Both the position numbers and the translations under genes were made by a program. From CALKKN01 sp050118555 (lineage in GTDB: Bacteria > Pseudomonadota > Gammaproteobacteria > Xanthomonadales > SZUA-36), in contig JASFKQ010000006.1 of assembly GCA_050118555.1 (NCBI GenBank), positions 1 to 41,903 of the forward strand: DNA of 41,903 nt. The letters are read 5' to 3'. Positions 1-7,735 of this stretch are shown here, piece by piece. The notes under the pieces are model-generated. The model saw only the letters and a program-made list of their open reading frames with translations, was not told the origin of the DNA and made no database searches. Position 1 is the first letter of the stretch; each line of letters opens with the position of its first letter.

Positions 1-583
1 CACCAACACCAGCAGCGATTCCTTCGGGCCGCTCACCATATTCGGCGGTACGCCGTTGACCGGCGAGTTCGGAGCGGCGCAGAACTGTCAGGGCGCCACT
101 CTGTCGCCCGGCGGCAGCTGCAGCGTGTTTTACACGTTCTCGCCGACGGCTCCCGGCCCGTTCAGCGATGAATCCAGCTTTACGATCAGCGCGACGGCCA
201 ACCAGGAGGATGGCGAGGCCTTTTCGGTCAGCCTGGCCGGGGTGGGTGTCAACCCGATCACGGCGGCGCCGCTGAGCCACGATTTCGGCAATGTCAACGT
301 CGGCAACACCAGTGCGCAGATGGCCACGGTGATCACCAACACCAGCAGCGATTCCTTCGGGCCGCTCACCATATTCGGCGGTACGCCGTTGACCGGCGAG
401 TTCGGAGCAGCGCAGAACTGCCAGGGCGCCACTCTGTCGCCCGGTGGCAGCTGCAGCGTGTTTTACAACTTCTCGCCGACGGCTCCCGGCCCGTTCAGCG
501 GCATGTCCGACTTCACGATCAGCGCGACGGCAGACCAGGCGGACGGCGAAGACTTCTCAGTGACTCTAGAGGGATGCGGCGGC
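1..583 (+). repeat. 333-bp tandem coding repeat
   Basis: The first base of the window lines up with position 334; from there the two copies match almost base for base for about 160 nt and then diverge moderately. The period is 333 bp, or 111 codons. The low synonymous divergence points to a recent duplication or gene conversion. More copies may lie upstream of the window. Confidence 0.85.
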
Positions 584-1309
584 AGCCCGGAAGAACCTTG
601 CCCTCCGTCCAAGGCCATATTCTCGGTCGAGAAGAACTTTACCGACGACAACCCGGCGGAGGTCGAAATTACACTGTTGTGCAATACCGGCATTCCACTG
701 CGGCAGAGCGCGAAGCTCGCTGAGGGCGTTCCGGTGAAATTCGTGGTCACCGAGTTTGCCAGCGGTGAGCTCGATTGCAACGTGATGGAAACGGCTCCCC
801 CCGGTTACGCGACGAGCTATGACGATGGCAGCCCCGCCCCGGACAAATGCCGCTTCGAGGGTGTGGCCAACGCTGCGTACTTGAATTGCATGATCACCAA
901 CGACCCGTTGGCGGTGGACGTGAAGGTGACCAAACAGTGGATGGACGAGCAGTTGGGTGAAGTGGTGCCCGAGGCCTGGGCCTCATACGCATGCACGGGC
1001 GAGATGTTCGGTCCGACGGCCGGAACCCTGCACTTTGTGGGCATTGAAGAAACCGAGAGCTTCGCGGTAGTGCCGCACTGGAACGGGGGGACGGTGTGCA
1101 CGGTCACAGAGACCCTGGACGACCCGTCGGTGGAGGTTGACGACCACCAGTGCGAAGCGATGAGCGTGACGTTGAACGGCGGGGCCGAGTGTACAATCAC
1201 CAATACCCGCTTCTACGAGGGCATCCCGACGCTCAACCGCCTCAGCCTGGCGATGTTGGCCCTGCTGTTGGCAATGGTGGGCGCGATCGGCATCCGTCGT
1301 TTCGGCTGA
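2..1309 (+). CDS. Repeat-containing secreted protein with C-terminal sorting signal, 5'-truncated
   Basis: The reading frame is open from the window edge, so only the last 435 residues are visible. They start with two near-identical 111-residue units of the choice-of-anchor D / ASPM-SPD-2-Hydin Ig-like type, each with the Cys pair in QNCQGATLSPGGSC and a closing FTISATA strand. Two further beta-rich segments follow (FSVEKNFTDDNPAEVEI and VDVKVTKQWMDE), each with Cys residues, resembling prealbumin-like folds. The C-terminus reads GIPTLNRLSLAM, then a hydrophobic helix, then RRFG: the IPTL-CTERM pattern of motif, membrane span and basic tail, which in known systems is processed by an exosortase. 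The usual W-G after IPTL is absent. A surface-exposed or sorted envelope protein is the likely role; the ligand is unknown. Confidence 0.8.
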   Translation, partial: TNTSSDSFGPLTIFGGTPLTGEFGAAQNCQGATLSPGGSCSVFYTFSPTAPGPFSDESSFTISATANQEDGEAFSVSLAGVGVNPITAAPLSHDFGNVNVGNTSAQMATVITNTSSDSFGPLTIFGGTPLTGEFGAAQNCQGATLSPGGSCSVFYNFSPTAPGPFSGMSDFTISATADQADGEDFSVTLEGCGGSPEEPCPPSKAIFSVEKNFTDDNPAEVEITLLCNTGIPLRQSAKLAEGVPVKFVVTEFASGELDCNVMETAPPGYATSYDDGSPAPDKCRFEGVANAAYLNCMITNDPLAVDVKVTKQWMDEQLGEVVPEAWASYACTGEMFGPTAGTLHFVGIEETESFAVVPHWNGGTVCTVTETLDDPSVEVDDHQCEAMSVTLNGGAECTITNTRFYEGIPTLNRLSLAMLALLLAMVGAIGIRRFG

Positions 1310-1519
1310 GGGGGCCGCCGTCCGTAACCAGGCTGAAACTTTGATCGTGACAGCCGACAAAAAGCGGTCATGTCGCAGCTGTCGACCTCGTAACCCGCCA
1401 CAGCCGCTCCCGGCGAGTTACAGTACACTGCAATTGACGGGGAGGGGTCGGCGTACCGAAAGCCTGTCTCGGCCAGCCGGTCTCCCACGGCGCTGTTAAA
1501 GTGAGAGCGGGCACAGCGG

Positions 1520-4495
1520 ATGAGTAAGTTCGATCTGCATTTTCTGGGTAACTTCGAGGTCCTGCATGATGGTGTCGTGCAGGATTTGCCGCCGTCGCGC
1601 AAAACGCGCGCCCTGCTCGCCTTTCTGGCGCTGCACGACCGGTCTTTCCGCCGTGAATACCTGTGCGAACTGCTGTGGGAAATCCCCGACGACCCCCGTG
1701 GTTCCCTTCGCTGGAGCCTTTCGAAGCTACGCCGCCTGGTGGACTCGGACCAGCGAAAGCGCATCGTGGCCGACCGTGCCAATGTACGCCTCGACGCTGA
1801 TGATCTGACCATCGATTTTGTCGACCTCTGCGAACTGGCAGAGAAGCGTCTGGCCGATGCACCCACCGCCACGCTCGAGGAGGCGGCCGACCGCTACCGC
1901 GGCCATTTCCTGGAGGGGCTGGAATTCTCCGATTTCCACGATTTCCACGCTTGGTGCGTGGCCGAGCGGGAGCGCGCCGTACACGCCAGGGAAGCGATCC
2001 TGCGGGACCTGATCCGCCGCTTCGAGGGCGACCCGGAGCGGGCGCTTCCACATGCCCGCGCCCTGGTGACGCTTTCACCTTACGACGAAGAAGCACGGGC
2101 GCAGCTGATTGGGCTGCTGATCAAGCTGCGACACATGGAGGAGGCTGAGCAGCAACTTCGCCTGGGCCAGCGCATGCTGAAGGAACTCGGCGTGCAATCC
2201 AGCGGCGCACTGCTTGCTGCCTGGCGAAGTCCGTCAACCCCGGTCGAGCCGGAGGTGACCCCTGTGGCCCACCCGGATATTTCCGGCGCAGACCATTTTC
2301 CGGTCAGCACGGCGATCCATGGTCGCGAAAAGGAATTGGCCCTGCTGAACAATGCGCTCGAATCGGTCGTCAGGGAGAGCAAAGCGCGCATTTTGATGTT
2401 GCGCGGTGAACCCGGGATTGGCAAGAGCACCCTGCTCGAAGCTCTGGGACGGCGCGCGCTGGATGCAGGCGCTTACCTGCTTGAGGCCGGCGCCTACTTG
2501 TCCGAGATAAATCGTCCCTTCGCGTTGTGGATCGATGCGCTGCGCCGGCAGTCGACAGAAGCGGAACAGGCCGTTTTCGGAGATCAAAGCCTGAAACGCC
2601 GTGACCGCCTCCTCGGCAGGCTCAGCGGGTTCATTGGCCAGCAGGCGAGGCAAAGGCCCGTGGTAATCGTCTTCGACGACTTTCAGTGGTGCGATGAATC
2701 CAGCGCCGCTGCCCTGCACTACGTGACACGGATGAACAGGGAACGGCCGGTGCTCGGGGTCATCGCCGTCCGGGCTGGCGAGCTGCGGGATAATGTGCAG
2801 GCGCAACAGGCGTTGCGCGAATTGCGGCAGGATCGACTGATCGAGGACGTTCCGGTTGACCCGCTGCCAGAAGCGGATATCAGGCGGTTGATCGCAGAAC
2901 GGGTGCCGGCGGCGGATGCAGCCCGGCTGAGCCGTGAGTGCGGTGGCAATCCCCTGTTTGCCATTGAGCTGGCCCGGGCCGGTGGCGAGGCGGGGACTCT
3001 GGACGACCTCGTGCGCGAACGGCTGGCGCGATTCGATGAGGAGGGCGCGGAGGTGTTGCGCTGGGCCGCCGTGCTCAGCCCGCACATCCAGTTCGATACG
3101 CTGGTGCAGCTGAGTAATCTCGCGGCGGAGGATGTCGGGACTGCACTGGAACGTGCGCAGCAACAAGGGGTCCTCGACGGGGCCGGCGACGAACTGCGGT
3201 TCTCGCACGAATTGGTGGCTCGCGGCGTATACAAGGACATCTCGCCCGTGCGGCGACAGGTGATGCATCGTCGCGTGGCTGAGCTCATGGAGGCCAATTC
3301 CAGGGTGGACCTCGATCACGCGGCGCAGCTGGCGCACCACGCCTCGCACAGCGGTGACGTGGGCCTGGCTGCCCGGGCGCTCGTGTTGGCGGGCCGCCTT
3401 TGCCAGCGGTTTTTCGCCAACGAGAAAGCCCTGCAGCATGCGCGTCGGGGCTTGCAGCTCGCCGCCGATTTGAGCGGAGCGGAGCGCGTGCGGGTGAGCA
3501 TCGAGCTGCACGAGATCATGTTGGCATCCGGCCCGGTTGATGACTGGGAATCGGCGGCGGCCGAATACGTCGCTCTGGCTGAGCAGGCGCTGGACCTGGG
3601 GGATCTGGAACACGCGCGGCTCGGTTACCAGATGGCTTCGGTACTGCGCTGGGAGCACGGTCACTGGAGCGACGCACAGGAAGTATCTCTGCAAGCGGCA
3701 AGGATCGCGCGGGGTGGCGACGAGGAACAGAACATCATCGGGCTGGCGGAGACCGCCAAGTGTTTGGTGATGCTGGAGCGCGACCTGCCCCAGGCCGACG
3801 CGATGCTGATGGAGGCGCAGGCCCTCGCCGAGCGCCGGCGGTTCCGCCACCATTCCATCCTGATTGCTCGCGGTCTGCTCCGTTTGCACGAGGACCGCCT
3901 GAATGAGGCCGAGGAGCTGTTCCTGGAGGCGCGAACGCTGAGCAAAGCCGCCGGTGACCACATCAGCGAATTCCAGGCCAACGAGAGCCTCGTGCTGATC
4001 GCCTGGTATCAGGGCGATTGCAGTCGCGCCCTCAAGTTGTGTGAACCGCTGCACGAGCTTGCAGGCAAACTGCGCGAAGGCAGTGAGGAACCCCTGGCGC
4101 GCGCGTTATACGGCCTGTGCCTTTATCATGATCGTGACGACCCGGAACCGCTGGATCGCGCCATCGATGATTTGCGCATCGTGGACGCCAAATATCGCCT
4201 CGCCTACACGCAGTCCCGTGCGGCCATGATCGATCTGGGGCGTGAGCGTTTCGATTCGGCAAGAATACGAGCCAGGGAAGCGCTGAACTGCGCCGAACTG
4301 CTGCAGCGACCCACGGAGATGCTCATTGCCCACGTCGCGCTGTATTGTGCTGCATCGGCTGCCGGAGACGCCGCAGCCGCGGCGGCGGAACGTGAGGCAA
4401 TGGCGGCGCTGTGCGAGCGAAGTGTGGCCGTTTGGGCGCGACAACAGGCGCAGGCGGCCATGGCAGAGGGCGCGGCGGCAATGGTGGAATCATGA
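1520..4495 (+). CDS. SARP/BTAD-type transcriptional regulator with AAA ATPase and TPR regions
   Basis: A 991-residue regulator. Residues 1-90 fit an OmpR-like winged helix (FLGNFEVLHDGV, then LLWEIPDDPRGSLRWSLSKLRR). Residues about 94-228 are a bacterial transcriptional activator domain ending in RALVTLSPYDEEARAQLI and LKELG. An AAA/STAND ATPase follows, with Walker A GEPGIGKST near residues 296-304 and Walker B VVIVFDDF near 380-387. The C-terminal half is helical with TPR-like repeats (KALQHARRGLQLA, LNEAEELFLEARTLSKAAGDH). Such proteins are usually ATP-dependent activators of adjacent operons. Its stop overlaps the next start (ATGA), so it is co-transcribed with a DUF4242-like gene and probably controls the block to about 12.1 kb; that target is inference. 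No strong Shine-Dalgarno is seen at the chosen ATG. The 210-nt gap upstream holds no recognisable gene. Confidence 0.88.
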   Translation: MSKFDLHFLGNFEVLHDGVVQDLPPSRKTRALLAFLALHDRSFRREYLCELLWEIPDDPRGSLRWSLSKLRRLVDSDQRKRIVADRANVRLDADDLTIDFVDLCELAEKRLADAPTATLEEAADRYRGHFLEGLEFSDFHDFHAWCVAERERAVHAREAILRDLIRRFEGDPERALPHARALVTLSPYDEEARAQLIGLLIKLRHMEEAEQQLRLGQRMLKELGVQSSGALLAAWRSPSTPVEPEVTPVAHPDISGADHFPVSTAIHGREKELALLNNALESVVRESKARILMLRGEPGIGKSTLLEALGRRALDAGAYLLEAGAYLSEINRPFALWIDALRRQSTEAEQAVFGDQSLKRRDRLLGRLSGFIGQQARQRPVVIVFDDFQWCDESSAAALHYVTRMNRERPVLGVIAVRAGELRDNVQAQQALRELRQDRLIEDVPVDPLPEADIRRLIAERVPAADAARLSRECGGNPLFAIELARAGGEAGTLDDLVRERLARFDEEGAEVLRWAAVLSPHIQFDTLVQLSNLAAEDVGTALERAQQQGVLDGAGDELRFSHELVARGVYKDISPVRRQVMHRRVAELMEANSRVDLDHAAQLAHHASHSGDVGLAARALVLAGRLCQRFFANEKALQHARRGLQLAADLSGAERVRVSIELHEIMLASGPVDDWESAAAEYVALAEQALDLGDLEHARLGYQMASVLRWEHGHWSDAQEVSLQAARIARGGDEEQNIIGLAETAKCLVMLERDLPQADAMLMEAQALAERRRFRHHSILIARGLLRLHEDRLNEAEELFLEARTLSKAAGDHISEFQANESLVLIAWYQGDCSRALKLCEPLHELAGKLREGSEEPLARALYGLCLYHDRDDPEPLDRAIDDLRIVDAKYRLAYTQSRAAMIDLGRERFDSARIRAREALNCAELLQRPTEMLIAHVALYCAASAAGDAAAAAAEREAMAALCERSVAVWARQQAQAAMAEGAAAMVES

Positions 4496-5031
4496 CCGAC
4501 ATTTTCGTGGAGCGCGAATTCGATCCCGGGCTGACCGCCGAGGATGTCTGGACCATGGCGGACGTATCCGGTCCTTGCTTCCACCTGCATGGTGTGGACT
4601 GGCATGCCAGCCTGCTCGCCGTCGGCGGGCGTCGGATGCTGTGTCATTTCAGCAGCGCGGATGCCGAATCGGTCCGCATTGCGATCCGCCAGTCTGGTGG
4701 CCCGAGAGGACGGGCATGGCCTGGCACCGTGCACGAGGCCCCGAATCTGCCCGGCGCCGATCCTGGCTATTCCAACGTCGTGGTGACTCGCAGTTGGCCC
4801 TGGCCGGTCGAACTGGCGGACATACAGGCCGTGGAGGATGCCGGCGCCTGGTGCCTGGAAGCGCACAACGTACAGTTCGTCCGGACGTTCTTCGCGGCCG
4901 ACCGCCGGCGGATGGCCTGCCTGTACCGGGGGCCCGATGCGGAATCCGTTCGCCTTGCCCAGGCCCGGGCCGGGATGCCGGTGGAGCGGGTCTGGGCATT
5001 CGAGTCGCTGGTGCCACCCGAGCGTCGGTAA
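4492..5031 (+). CDS. Two-domain DUF4242-like protein
   Basis: The start is the ATG overlapping the regulator stop (ATGA at 4492-4495). The 179-residue product has two copies of one small ferredoxin-like unit. Copy 1 begins DIFVEREFDPG and ends LCHFSSADAESVRIAIRQSG. Copy 2 begins NVVVTRSWPWP and ends ACLYRGPDAESVRLAQARAG. Both align by eye to the single-domain protein at 9956, which has YVIERDLPG then CVYLADSEEAVQEHARLSG. DUF4242 includes a nickel-binding Streptomyces protein, but metal binding here is unproven. The product is probably cytosolic. Position directly behind the regulator suggests a sensory or substrate-handling partner (inference). Confidence 0.7.
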   Translation: MTDIFVEREFDPGLTAEDVWTMADVSGPCFHLHGVDWHASLLAVGGRRMLCHFSSADAESVRIAIRQSGGPRGRAWPGTVHEAPNLPGADPGYSNVVVTRSWPWPVELADIQAVEDAGAWCLEAHNVQFVRTFFAADRRRMACLYRGPDAESVRLAQARAGMPVERVWAFESLVPPERR

Positions 5032-5099
5032 CTTCAGGCGCCCAACTCTGGAACCCATACTTCCAGCTTCACATATCCTTATGATTTAGATCGGTTTTT

Positions 5100-5166
5100 C
5101 GTGGTAGATCCACCCGTGGAAGCGAGGCTTCCACCCTCATTTGAAAAAAACACGGTCTCTACCACG
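5100..5166 (+). promoter_or_regulatory. Nested inverted repeats in the leader of the OsmC-like gene
   Basis: A perfect 9-bp outer stem, CGTGGTAGA at 5100-5108 with TCTACCACG at 5158-5166, encloses a perfect 8-bp hairpin, GTGGAAGC-gag-GCTTCCAC at 5116-5134. The element ends 87 nt before the ATG at 5254. AT-rich sequence just upstream (CATATCCTTATGATTTAG, about 5072-5089) could supply a -10 box. There is no U-run, so a simple terminator is unlikely; an RNA leader structure or a protein operator are both possible. Confidence 0.45.
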
Positions 5167-5253
5167 CTGGATTCAACGCCGGCGGCGCACATTGGTGCCC
5201 GACCGGCAAGCCCGGCTTTGTGAATCGAATCCAGACACACAGGAGAGTCAATA

Positions 5254-5823
5254 ATGGATACTCATGCGAATACCACCGACAATGGCGTCAATATCGAAGC
5301 CCTGCTGGGCGCCCGTGAAGCCTTGACAGCCGCACCCGAAGCCGCACAGTTCCAGTGGCGTGCGAGCAGCGAGTGGGTCAACGGCACTCACACTCGCAGC
5401 ACGGTCGAGAAGTTCTTTGGCCTGGGTGAAGAACAGTCGCATCGCCGGCCCTTCGTACACGACACCGATCACCCGGAGATTTTTGCATCCGAGGACAACG
5501 GCTCGACACCGGTGGAAATGGTGCTGGTCGGGCTCTCCGGCTGTTTGGGCGCGGGCATCGCGACCGTGGCGCAAAATCGCGGCATCCAGCTGCGATCGGT
5601 GAAGACGACGCTGGAGGCCGGCATGGATCTGGCCGGCATCCTGGGCATCGATGGCGATGTGCGCAACGGCTTTGACGGCATACGCGTGCGCTATGAAATC
5701 GACGCTGACGCGAGCGAAGACGACATTCGCGCTATCGTGGCCCAGTCGCAGAAACGCTCGGCCGTGTACGACATCGTCACCAACCCGACCGATGTCTGGG
5801 TCGAGGTGAAGAAGCAGGCATGA
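5254..5823 (+). CDS. OsmC-family protein
   Basis: A 189-residue protein with the OsmC/Ohr fold signature: STPVEMVLVGLSGCLGAGIA around residues 84-103, then IRVRYEIDAD and a C-terminal QSQKRSAVYDIVTNPTDV. Classical OsmC/Ohr peroxidases use two cysteines. Here Cys97 is present in LSGC, but the second position is Ser169 (KRSAVYD), so the normal disulfide-based peroxidase cycle is not expected. Single-Cys members of this superfamily exist with other or unknown roles. The ATG follows ACAGGAGAG at about 8 nt. Its stop overlaps the monooxygenase start (ATGA), so the two are translationally coupled. Confidence 0.85.
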   Translation: MDTHANTTDNGVNIEALLGAREALTAAPEAAQFQWRASSEWVNGTHTRSTVEKFFGLGEEQSHRRPFVHDTDHPEIFASEDNGSTPVEMVLVGLSGCLGAGIATVAQNRGIQLRSVKTTLEAGMDLAGILGIDGDVRNGFDGIRVRYEIDADASEDDIRAIVAQSQKRSAVYDIVTNPTDVWVEVKKQA

Positions 5824-7115
5824 TCCGGACTGCCGACAAGGCGGCGGCCGGCACCGTTGACGCTATCGTCATCGGTGCCGGTCATTCGGGCCTGGCCATG
5901 AGCCACTGCCTTACGGAATTGGGCGTCGAGCACATCGTGATCGAGCGCGGTTCGGTGGCGAATTCCTGGCGCCACGAACGCTGGGACTCGCTGCGGCTGC
6001 TGACTCCTAACTGGCAGACGCGCTTGCCGGGTCAGGCCTACGACGGCGCTGATCCCGATGGCTATATGACCATGCCGGAACTGATCGGCTTCCTGGACCG
6101 TTACGCCGGTCGGGCGGCAGCGCCGTTATTGACCGACACACGGGTGACGGCGGTACGGCCGGAAATGGGTGGCTACCGGGTTGAAACCGATCGTGGCGAC
6201 TGGTGGACCCGCGCCGTCGTGATCGCTACCGGCACGCACAACCGCCAGAATGTTCCGGCATGCGCCTCGGCCATTCCCCAGGCGGTTTCGCAGGTGAATG
6301 CGCATGATTACCGCAATCCGGCCCAACTGCCCGATGGCGGCGTCCTGGTCGTCGGCGCGTCGGCGTCGGGTCTGCAATTGGCCGAAGAGATTCTTCGATC
6401 CGGCCGCCCGGTCACGCTGGCCGTGGGGGAGCACGTGCGCCTGCCTCGCCTTTATCGAGGAAAGGATATCCAGTGGTGGATGGACGCGGTGGGTGTGCTG
6501 GACGAGCGCTACGACGAAGTCGACGATCTGGTCCGGGCGCGCCACGTTCCTTCGCCGCAACTGATCGGCACGCCTGAGCACCGCACGCTGGATTTGAACG
6601 CGCTCAGTGCGCAAGGCGTCCGATTGGTCGGACGGTTGGCCGGCGTGCGCGACGGCCGGGCGCAGTTCTCCGGGTCACTGCGTAACGTCTGTGACCTGGC
6701 TGACCTCAAAATGAACCGGCTGCTCGACCGCGTGGACGAGTGGATTGCGTCCGAGGGACGGGGCCGGGCTGCGGAACCGCGGGAACGCCATGAGCCTACC
6801 CGAACGCCGGCGCGCAACTGCCTGGGCCTGGACCTGAGCCATGGGGAGATCCGTACAGTGGTCTGGGCCACGGGCCTTCGCCCCGATTACAGCTGGCTGA
6901 AAGCTCCCGTGCTGGACCGTAAAGGGATGCTGCGGCACGACGGAGGTGTCGTCGACGCGCCGGGCCTCTACGTGCTGGGACTGCCGTTCATGCGCCGGCG
7001 CAAGTCCACCTTCATCCACGGCGCCGAGGACGATGCCCGGGACCTCGCCGGACACCTTCGTGCCTACCTGGATTCAGCCGCAGCCGGATTCCGGCCAATC
7101 CAGATGGCGGTCTGA
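5820..7115 (+). CDS. Flavin-dependent monooxygenase / NAD(P)-binding oxidoreductase
   Basis: A 431-residue two-dinucleotide-binding flavoprotein. The FAD motif GAGHSG lies at residues 19-24 and the NAD(P) motif GASASG at 179-184. RWDSLRLLTPNWQTRLPG and GYMTMPELIGFLDRYA are typical of FMO-like enzymes, and VVWATGLRPDYSWL is the conserved ATG-containing C-terminal motif. The region before the NADPH domain reads SQVNAHDYRNP, not the FxGxxxHxxxWP of Baeyer-Villiger enzymes, so an N/S-oxygenase or another FMO-like reaction is more likely. The substrate is unknown. It overlaps the OsmC-like gene by 4 bp and is followed 1 nt later by the second two-domain DUF4242-like gene. Confidence 0.87.
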   Translation: MIRTADKAAAGTVDAIVIGAGHSGLAMSHCLTELGVEHIVIERGSVANSWRHERWDSLRLLTPNWQTRLPGQAYDGADPDGYMTMPELIGFLDRYAGRAAAPLLTDTRVTAVRPEMGGYRVETDRGDWWTRAVVIATGTHNRQNVPACASAIPQAVSQVNAHDYRNPAQLPDGGVLVVGASASGLQLAEEILRSGRPVTLAVGEHVRLPRLYRGKDIQWWMDAVGVLDERYDEVDDLVRARHVPSPQLIGTPEHRTLDLNALSAQGVRLVGRLAGVRDGRAQFSGSLRNVCDLADLKMNRLLDRVDEWIASEGRGRAAEPRERHEPTRTPARNCLGLDLSHGEIRTVVWATGLRPDYSWLKAPVLDRKGMLRHDGGVVDAPGLYVLGLPFMRRRKSTFIHGAEDDARDLAGHLRAYLDSAAAGFRPIQMAV

Positions 7116-7116
7116 C

Positions 7117-7698
7117 ATGAAACCGGAGCGGCAAACGAGCCTGGTGGACGTATTCGTCCAGCGTAGCCTTGCCTCGGCGGACCCGCATGACCGTGAATGG
7201 ACGGACAGTTCCCGCGTCGACGGGTGCCTGGTTCTGCACGGAATCCGCCGACGGCGGAGCTACATCACCGGGGATGGTACTCGGGTACTGTGGCATTTCC
7301 GTGCGCCGGACGCGGAATCGCTGCGAATGGCACTGCGTGTCGCCGGTATCGACTACGACGAGTTGTGGACCAGCGGAGTAAGGAGTAGCGCCGGTGCTGC
7401 CGATGTCATGTTGGTGGTCGAACGCAGCTTCGAGCACCCGATCGGGATCGAACAGGAGCGTCGCTGCCGGGCCGGCATGAGGCGCCGGCTGCAGAGCCTG
7501 GGCATGGAGCCGGCGCGCACGGTGTTGTCGCGCTGCCGCAGACGGCTGCTGTGGCTCTGCCGCACGACCACGCCCGAGGCGGTCGCGGCGGCGGAAAGTG
7601 AACTGAAGACCGAGGGCTTCGGCTTCTGGTACTGCGACAAACCACTCGAATTCCACGCCCGGTCACACGCTCCGTTCCACGGTCCGGCCACAGACTGA
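7117..7698 (+). CDS. Second two-domain DUF4242-like protein
   Basis: The start ATG lies one base after the monooxygenase stop. The 193-residue product again has two degenerate DUF4242-like units. The first contains VDVFVQRSL, VLHGIRRRRSYI, and LWHFRAPDAESLRMALRVAG. The second contains VMLVVERSFEHPIG, ARTVLSRCRRRLLWLC and TPEAVAAAESELK. The PDAESLRMALRVAG strand-helix matches PDAESVRLAQARAG in the protein at 4492, so the two are paralogues. The second unit is the more diverged and is Arg-rich. Tight coupling to the flavoprotein suggests a shared substrate or partner, though no reaction can be assigned. Confidence 0.65.
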   Translation: MKPERQTSLVDVFVQRSLASADPHDREWTDSSRVDGCLVLHGIRRRRSYITGDGTRVLWHFRAPDAESLRMALRVAGIDYDELWTSGVRSSAGAADVMLVVERSFEHPIGIEQERRCRAGMRRRLQSLGMEPARTVLSRCRRRLLWLCRTTTPEAVAAAESELKTEGFGFWYCDKPLEFHARSHAPFHGPATD

Positions 7699-7735
7699 AC
7701 CCCGTACAGACAGCAACGCACCTGGAGAGAAACAC

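Noticed and set aside
2234..4054. A 606-codon open frame antisense to the SARP regulator
   Set aside because: High GC at third positions opens antisense frames; it has no family motifs and the sense gene has several clear domains.
4411..4491. A longer start for the first DUF4242-like gene at 4411
   Set aside because: The extra residues are Gly/Arg-rich and lie within the regulator; the ATGA at 4492 gives a sensible N-terminus.
6290..6320. A Baeyer-Villiger monooxygenase motif in the flavoprotein at 5820
   Set aside because: The region reads SQVNAHDYRNP and lacks the FxGxxxHxxxWP pattern, so that assignment is not supported.
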